From: Syntrophobacterales bacterium
GTDB lineage: Bacteria; Desulfobacterota; Syntrophorhabdia; Syntrophorhabdales; WCHB1-27
Assembly: GCA_017881765.1 (NCBI GenBank)
Contig: JADGQN010000300.1
Location: 1 to 6,133, forward strand
Length of the DNA stretch: 6,133 nucleotides
Reading direction: 5' to 3'
The notes under the pieces were generated by a model. It saw only the letters and a list, made by a program, of their open reading frames with translations, did not search any database and had not been told where the DNA came from. A program made the translations under genes and the position numbers. Of this stretch, positions 1-3,535 are shown piece by piece (the stretch's first letter is position 1; each line of letters starts with the position of its first letter).

Positions 1-12
1 CTTGTCAACCTT

Positions 13-1140
13 TTATTGCTTTCTGATAGGTTTGAGATACTGACTGTGCAGATCAAGCGACGACTCGAAAAGGCCCCCGCAATCCCCACGGGAGTCACAT
101 TTCTCACATTCGTCTAAATAGATGTTCTTCCAGGACGAAATGGACTTCCTCGCAAACGGCCAAAGGTCTCGCGGGAGTGCGCAGAGTTGAGCATTGTAGA
201 TGGAGACGTTCATGCCCCTTCGCCAGAGATGGAGTACCGCTTCCCGGAGTTCCTCATTGTAATCGTGTGGATCTATCCACAGGCGGTCTATGTTCTCCCT
301 GGCAAGACCGATGGTTTCCATTTGCATAAAGGCTATGTGAAATACGAAGGGAAAATTGCGATACAGAAATTCCGCGAGTTGAGGAAGCCTCTTGTAGTTG
401 AGCCTGTGAATCACAACCCGGATACCAATCTTCTGATTAAACCGTGCCAGGTTGTACAGTCCCTTTATGGTCTTATGGAACCCTTTGACCCCGATTATTT
501 TGTCATGTTCGGTATCGGTATCCGAGTGCAAAGGGATGTCGATGATTAACCCCGGATGCTGGACCAGCATTAGCTCCTTAACGTAATCAAAATCCTCAAA
601 CCTGATCCCGTTGCTCAAGAGTGCCAATTGGGTGTGGGGGAGCCTTTCCTTGCACGCCTTCACGATTCTTACCAGCCCATCCCCCAGGAGGGTAGGTTCG
701 CCCCCCGTAATGCCCAGGACCTGGGCCTTCTGGTCGATGAGAGAGATGATCCGCAGGGTAAATGGGGTTTTGTCTTCCTCGCGGCTGACCAGAGACTGAG
801 GACACATAATGCATGAGCCATTACAGCGTTCCGTTACCAGGAGTGTGTTGTGGTCAGAGCTGCTTTCATAAAGGATGTTAATCCTTCCATCGTTATGAAC
901 TTCGACTATATCCCCATCATGCAACCTGGAAAGCTCTTGCGGATCGCACAGCACCGCAGCAATACTCTTATCGGGTAGAAGTTCTGCGGTGAAGACGGCT
1001 GCATAACCGTGTGCGGGTTTCTCCCCGTTTGTCAAAAAGATATAGTCACCTCTTTGAGTAAATCCCTTCGGCTTGCGGGTTATTTTGCCCAGGATATATC
1101 CGTTGATCTGAGTTTGTGGCGACCCCGTCAGGTGCAGCAC
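13..1140 (-). CDS. hxsC: His-Xaa-Ser system radical SAM maturase HxsC
   Basis: This 375-residue protein is a radical SAM enzyme. The CxxxCxxC motif that binds the catalytic 4Fe-4S cluster is C106-C110-C113 (RCNGSCIMCPQS), and the SAM-contacting GGEPT is at 146-150. A C-terminal cysteine group, C320, C345, C348 and C354 (DECEKCDSRGDCGGLF), could bind an auxiliary Fe-S cluster. The roughly 95 residues before the radical SAM core have no motif I can name. The C-terminal CxxC-x5-CGG pattern and pairing with HxsB and HxsD identify HxsC, one of two radical SAM proteins of the His-Xaa-Ser system. It is predicted to modify the repeat peptide HxsA; the chemistry is not known to me. The start is GTG at 1140, because no early ATG exists and GAGG lies 6 bases upstream. 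It overlaps the end of hxsB by 13 bases, which suggests translational coupling. The stop is TAA at 13-15. Family assignment is from recall, without a profile search. Confidence 0.88.
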   Translation of the reverse strand: MLHLTGSPQTQINGYILGKITRKPKGFTQRGDYIFLTNGEKPAHGYAAVFTAELLPDKSIAAVLCDPQELSRLHDGDIVEVHNDGRINILYESSSDHNTLLVTERCNGSCIMCPQSLVSREEDKTPFTLRIISLIDQKAQVLGITGGEPTLLGDGLVRIVKACKERLPHTQLALLSNGIRFEDFDYVKELMLVQHPGLIIDIPLHSDTDTEHDKIIGVKGFHKTIKGLYNLARFNQKIGIRVVIHRLNYKRLPQLAEFLYRNFPFVFHIAFMQMETIGLARENIDRLWIDPHDYNEELREAVLHLWRRGMNVSIYNAQLCALPRDLWPFARKSISSWKNIYLDECEKCDSRGDCGGLFESSLDLHSQYLKPIRKQ

Positions 1141-2591
1141 GATACGCCTCGTTCGTCATCGACTATCGGCCTTCTTGAGACCCACGACCACAAGACATCT
1201 TCCACTCTCTCATTCTTCTGTCGTATAAGCTGCAACAGGTAACGGATAATCATGCGGTTTCTCTTGCACACATCACTCGTTGAACGGTGGCCGATAATAT
1301 CACCCTGCTCGGAATAATTGCGTACCGGGTCAGCCCCGCAAAAACTCTGGAAGGCACAGGCGGAACATTGCGGAAGACATTCGAGGCACGCCGAACCGAT
1401 AAGGGAACGGATAAACTCGCTGTTGAACAGCTCCTGGTAGGTATTCTTGTGGACGTTACCCATCAAGAACCGACGGTCTCCAGTAGATGCCAGCATACGG
1501 GCTTCGTCGGAGACATACACATTTCCGTCATAGTCGTAAATAACCCCGCTGATCGCCGTTCCTGCGGGTGATTGCATATCGACGAAACCAGTCGAAAACG
1601 GTGTCAGTATACGGGTGAGTAACAGGGCGGCAAAGGCTTCCACAAAGTATGTTCCACGAAGGTTTATTTGGATAATGTAATCCAGTGCCTCTAAATATCT
1701 TGCAACAAAGTCTTCAATGGAATAACCGAGCCAGCTCCCTTCCCGCTTTGCAAAACCGTAAGGGTTCAAAGCACGTATAAAAATCTCGTTGAATCCCTGA
1801 GCTATGTATTCATCCGCAACGTCCTTGAGGTTACCTAAGCTGAACCTCGATGTGGTCATCAGCGCCGACACGCCGTCGTTGCCCAAGTACTGTCTGGAGA
1901 GGGCTATCTTCTCGACTACGATGTCGTAGCTATCATCCGTATCTTGCAAAGGTCTGTTACGGTTGTGCAGATCTTTAGGGCCATCCAGAGAGGTCGAGAT
2001 GTAGACGTGATGTTTCTTGAGATATTTGAGGGTGCTTTCATTGATCAGGGTCAGGTTCGTGCATATCACGAACTCCAGCCTTTTTTTGGCAAACAGGTTC
2101 TTCCACTCGGCGTACTCGATGATGTACTTTACGATCTTGAAGTTAAGGAGAGGCTCCCCTCCTTGAAATTCTATCTTGACCGCCTTCGATGGTGATTTAA
2201 AGATCGTATCGACGACTTTCTTCGCCGTCGGTTTGTCCATATCGACCTGACTGTCGTTCACGTCTTTCCGCGACACCTGACAGCACCGGCAATTCGAGTT
2301 GCACCGTAATGTCGCTACTACCATGTGAAGGGCAGTAAAGTTGTTTAAGAAAGCCTTCTTGGTACGGTACTTCGTGGCAAGCATCTCAATGACCGACTCC
2401 ACGGCGGTGTCAGTGAGTATCTGCTTTGCCTTGAAATTCAAGAAGGTCTCACTATCAGGGTCCAGCCCGTAAGTAACGAGGCGCTCAAGGTCGCTCCGCG
2501 AAGCGAACATGAACTCCCCTACTTCATTGGTAATGAATACCTCGTCACCGTTGAACCTATCAAACCTAAAGGGAAGCAGGGTATAACTCAT
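1128..2591 (-). CDS. hxsB: His-Xaa-Ser system radical SAM maturase HxsB
   Basis: This 487-residue protein is a SPASM-like radical SAM enzyme. The cluster motif CxxxCxxC is C97-C101-C104 (RCNSNCRCC), with an extra C103 inside it. GGEP is at 144-147 and CTNLTLI, a typical central strand, at 177-183. The C-terminal region has many cysteines: C402, C405, C409, C412, C418 and C442, spaced as in SPASM or twitch domains that hold auxiliary Fe-S clusters. The first 85 or so residues (LPFRFDRF, then TNEVGEFMF) match what I recall of the HxsB N-terminus and may help bind the substrate peptide; this is inference. The protein is the larger of the two maturases that act with HxsC and HxsD. The ATG at 2591 is preceded by GGAAGG, 3 bases away. 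It lies 15 bases after the hxsD stop, so the genes are almost certainly one operon. The protein ends VSCCT, an oddly cysteine-rich tail. Confidence 0.92.
   Translation of the reverse strand: MSYTLLPFRFDRFNGDEVFITNEVGEFMFASRSDLERLVTYGLDPDSETFLNFKAKQILTDTAVESVIEMLATKYRTKKAFLNNFTALHMVVATLRCNSNCRCCQVSRKDVNDSQVDMDKPTAKKVVDTIFKSPSKAVKIEFQGGEPLLNFKIVKYIIEYAEWKNLFAKKRLEFVICTNLTLINESTLKYLKKHHVYISTSLDGPKDLHNRNRPLQDTDDSYDIVVEKIALSRQYLGNDGVSALMTTSRFSLGNLKDVADEYIAQGFNEIFIRALNPYGFAKREGSWLGYSIEDFVARYLEALDYIIQINLRGTYFVEAFAALLLTRILTPFSTGFVDMQSPAGTAISGVIYDYDGNVYVSDEARMLASTGDRRFLMGNVHKNTYQELFNSEFIRSLIGSACLECLPQCSACAFQSFCGADPVRNYSEQGDIIGHRSTSDVCKRNRMIIRYLLQLIRQKNERVEDVLWSWVSRRPIVDDERGVSCCT
1147..1150 (-). promoter_or_regulatory. 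Ribosome binding site deciding the GTG start of hxsC
   Basis: On the minus strand GAGG is followed by six bases (CGTATC) and then GTG. It lies inside the end of hxsB. No ATG occurs near the start of this frame, so this site is the main evidence for the GTG initiation codon at 1138-1140. Confidence 0.55.
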
Positions 2592-2606
2592 AAACCTTCC
2601 GCCAGA

Positions 2607-2921
2607 TCACTCGACAGGAGCAAAAGCCTTTTTTACTATCTGATCCCTTATTTGTCCGCAAGCCTTTTCCACGCCGGTCCTAACCTGTTCATCTATAAGC
2701 TCGTTGCAGAAGCCGTCTACTATTTCCTCCATAGCTGCCTGAGACCCCTCTTTGCTTTTGAAGTACACGCCGATGATGGTTGGGGAAAGGGCCTCTACGT
2801 GCAGGTAACAATGCGGAGTGAATTTATGGGCTGCTCTCAGAACTGATTCATTGTCGTACATATCCTTGTTGATTGAGAGAAGAAGCCTGCCATCATCTAA
2901 CTTCGTTGTCTGTTTATTCAT
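2607..2921 (-). CDS. hxsD: His-Xaa-Ser system protein HxsD
   Basis: This small soluble protein has 104 residues from the chosen start. Two regions match what I recall of HxsD: an N-terminal part with MYDNESVLRAAHKFTPHCY (21-39), and a C-terminal helix with FCNELIDEQVR (71-81) followed by IRDQIVKKAFAPVE (91-104). HxsD always travels with the radical SAM pair HxsB and HxsC and is thought to be an accessory or peptide-binding partner; no catalytic motif is visible. I chose the ATG at 2921 because it has a good purine-rich ribosome binding site (AGGAAAGG) and because residues before it are lysine-rich and unlike the family. A longer version from a GTG at 2963 would add 14 residues but has only a weak ribosome binding site. 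The gene is the first recognised one of the hxs operon, 15 bases ahead of hxsB. Identification rests on short motif matches plus context. Confidence 0.86.
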   Translation of the reverse strand: MNKQTTKLDDGRLLLSINKDMYDNESVLRAAHKFTPHCYLHVEALSPTIIGVYFKSKEGSQAAMEEIVDGFCNELIDEQVRTGVEKACGQIRDQIVKKAFAPVE

Positions 2922-3043
2922 CTTCCTTTCCTTCCCTTGTTTCTTATCGGCAACTGTCCCCACTCTCTACAGGAACGCTCTCCTCTTACGATTCCCGCAG
3001 ACACCTTTTTCCGGCCCGCAACGGATGCGTACTCTTCCATCAT
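2918..3043 (-). CDS. Possible small ORF (41 aa) coupled to hxsD
   Basis: On the minus strand an ORF starts with two consecutive ATG codons at 3043 and 3040 and runs 41 codons. It ends in a TGA that shares bases with the hxsD ATG (ATGA). The peptide begins MMEEYASVAGRKK and ends LPIRNKGRKGR, so it is strongly basic, with one cysteine (C25) and no histidine. It therefore does not look like the expected His-Xaa-Ser precursor. A GGGGTG sequence just ahead of the ATGs is a mediocre ribosome binding site. The reading frame stays open upstream to about position 3156 but has no ATG there. The ATGA junction is typical of coupled genes, yet it could be chance in a purine-rich leader. I do not recognise the peptide. 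It might be a leader peptide, a small partner of the system, or non-coding. Confidence 0.25.
   Translation of the reverse strand: MMEEYASVAGRKKVSAGIVRGERSCREWGQLPIRNKGRKGR
2925..2935 (-). promoter_or_regulatory. Ribosome binding site of hxsD
   Basis: The minus strand reads GGAAGGAAAGG, then AAG, then ATG. An AGGA core sits seven bases before the ATG at 2919-2921. This favours the 104-residue HxsD over the longer GTG-started form. The same purine-rich tract is the last part of the small overlapping ORF upstream. Confidence 0.6.
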
Positions 3044-3063
3044 ACACCCCGGCGCTGTGTTGG

Positions 3064-3100
3064 GCAATAAAGTTAGTAAGTTAACTATAACTAAATGTTG
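3064..3100 (-). promoter_or_regulatory. AT-rich island, possible hxs promoter and operator
   Basis: This is the most AT-rich stretch between the tRNA and hxsD. It contains the 8-bp palindrome AGTTAACT (3079-3086), flanked by AGTTA (3071-3075) and TAACT (3088-3092), an almost symmetrical nested inverted repeat. On the minus strand TATAGT (3084-3089) could be a -10 box that would start a leader of about 155 bases before hxsD. I see no good -35 box at the right distance, so an activator or another promoter position is possible. Together the features suggest a regulator-binding promoter, but only weakly. Confidence 0.25.
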
Positions 3101-3116
3101 AACAAGGCAGGCTGCT

Positions 3117-3148
3117 AGGTTAATCGCCGTCAGAGGTCCGCTTAACCT
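3117..3148. repeat. Inverted repeat with 7-bp arms
   Basis: AGGTTAA (3117-3123) and TTAACCT (3142-3148) are perfect complements separated by 18 bases. The arms could form a hairpin or bind a dimeric protein. It lies just upstream (minus-strand sense) of the AT-rich island and could be part of its regulatory region. No T-run follows, so it is not an intrinsic terminator. Confidence 0.35.
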
Positions 3149-3170
3149 GTGGAGGGACTAAGCTCACGGA

Positions 3171-3181
3171 GAGACAGTCTC
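3171..3181. repeat. 11-bp palindrome GAGACAGTCTC
   Basis: This is a perfect palindrome with a single central base (GAGAC-A-GTCTC). It is too tight to be a useful RNA hairpin, but its shape suits a protein-binding site. It sits about 90 bases upstream of the possible hxs promoter. Its role is unknown and chance occurrence is possible. Confidence 0.3.
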
Positions 3182-3198
3182 AGATAATTTCAATTAAC

Positions 3199-3252
3199 GT
3201 GCATGGCGGTAGTGCCTCGCTCCAAGGCCGACGCGAATTTTGGTGCATGGCG
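3199..3252. repeat. 10-bp direct repeat GTGCATGGCG, two copies
   Basis: GTGCATGGCG occurs at 3199-3208 and again at 3243-3252, 44 bases apart start to start. A shorter echo, CGTGCATAC, occurs at 3285-3293. The copies flank the left side of a GC-rich structured stretch. They may mark an internal duplication in a repeat element. No function can be assigned. Confidence 0.4.
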
Positions 3253-3340
3253 CGAAGGCGAGGGGTCGCCGACCGGAGGCGTATCGTGCATACGTCGAGG
3301 ATCGTGTGATCCCCGAAGGCGACAAAGTTAGGCGCGAAAG
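3249..3340 (+). other. Structured GC-rich element, possible ncRNA or intergenic repeat
   Basis: Three short hairpins follow one another: GGCGA-GGGG-TCGCC (3257-3270), GTAT-CGTGC-ATAC (3281-3293) and GGATC-GTGT-GATCC (3299-3312). The stretch is bounded by a direct repeat GGCGCGAA (3249-3256 and 3331-3338) and contains CGAAGGCGA twice (3253-3261 and 3314-3322). This density of small stems with tetraloops is unlike the neighbouring genes. It could be a structured RNA, a REP-like dispersed element or the remains of one. An ORF crosses it on the plus strand (TTG at 3240 to the stop at 3425) but also covers the long hairpin and the end of the tRNA, so I do not accept it as a gene. Orientation is undetermined; it is described on the plus strand for convenience. 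Confidence 0.3.
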
Positions 3341-3363
3341 GCACCCGGCCCCCTTAAACGAAG

Positions 3364-3405
3364 GGCGGGCAAGGTCGAAATCGTTCGATTCCGATCTTGC
3401 CCGCC
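3364..3405 (-). terminator. Long hairpin after the tRNA, probable terminator
   Basis: The arms 3364-3383 and 3386-3405 are 20 bases each and pair nearly perfectly, with one G-U pair and one A-C mismatch, closing on an ATC-GTTC-GAT tip. On the minus strand the hairpin begins 14 bases after the tRNA 3' end and is followed by TTCGTTT, a weak T-tract. On the plus strand the sequence after it contains TTTT. It most likely ends tRNA transcription and insulates hxs from it. It could work in both directions. The stem is longer than an ordinary intrinsic terminator, so a mobile repeat origin is also possible. Confidence 0.6.
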
Positions 3406-3419
3406 TGGCTTTTGAGAAA

Positions 3420-3494
3420 TGGTAGGCGCGGAGGGTGTTGAACCCTCGACCTCTACCGCGTCGAGGTAGCGCTCTACCGTTGAGCTACGCGCCT
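3420..3494 (-). tRNA. tRNA-Val (GAC anticodon) with unusual C33
   Basis: A complete 75-base cloverleaf can be drawn on the minus strand, including an encoded CCA. The acceptor stem AGGCGCG/CGCGCCT is perfect, followed by T8 A9, D-stem GCTC/GAGC with loop AACGGTA, anticodon stem CTACC/GGTAG, variable loop AGGTC, and T-arm GAGGG-TTCAACA-CCCTC. The discriminator is A73. The seven-base anticodon loop is TCGACGC, giving anticodon GAC (3460-3462), which reads valine GUC and GUU codons. A35, C36 and A73 fit valine identity. Oddities are C33 where almost all tRNAs have T, G37 where A is usual beside this anticodon, and A15 opposite C48. All stems are intact and a strong promoter lies directly upstream, so the gene is probably transcribed. 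It may be a specialised or decaying second valine tRNA rather than the main one. Confidence 0.85.
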
Positions 3495-3507
3495 ACGAGG
3501 ATGAAAT

Positions 3508-3535
3508 CTTATAGCAGAACAACCAGGGATGTCAA
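3508..3535 (-). promoter_or_regulatory. Sigma70 promoter of the tRNA gene
   Basis: On the minus strand a perfect -35 TTGACA (3530-3535) is followed by a 16-base spacer and -10 TATAAG (3508-3513), with TG one base before the -10 as in extended -10 promoters. The start would be near 3501, a few bases before the mature tRNA 5' end at 3494. The -35 box contains the clpB stop codon (3532-3534), so promoter and coding sequence overlap. This gives the tRNA its own transcription independent of clpB. Confidence 0.8.

Noticed and set aside
187..549. Plus-strand 120-codon ORF opposite hxsC
   Set aside because: It lies completely inside hxsC, whose catalytic motifs are intact. The translated sequence has no recognisable features.
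2607..2963. Longer HxsD starting at GTG 2963
   Set aside because: The extra 14 residues are lysine-rich and unlike the family, the GTG has a weak ribosome binding site, and the ATG at 2921 has a good one.
2922..3419. A His-Xaa-Ser repeat precursor peptide upstream of hxsD
   Set aside because: I translated the minus strand across the hxsD-proximal part and scanned the rest for repeated histidine and serine codons. None were found; the only small ORF of note has no histidine.
3240..3425. Plus-strand 61-codon ORF from TTG
   Set aside because: It starts at TTG without a convincing ribosome binding site, runs through the long hairpin and ends within the antisense of the tRNA 3' end. The hairpins and repeats explain the sequence better than a protein, though conservation of this frame has not been tested.
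3329..3430. TAGGCGCG repeated at 3329-3336 and 3423-3430 as an attachment-site pair
   Set aside because: Eight bases is too short for a tRNA attachment-site duplication, and the similarity stops at once on both sides. In a GC-rich stretch with many GGCGCG copies it is likely chance.
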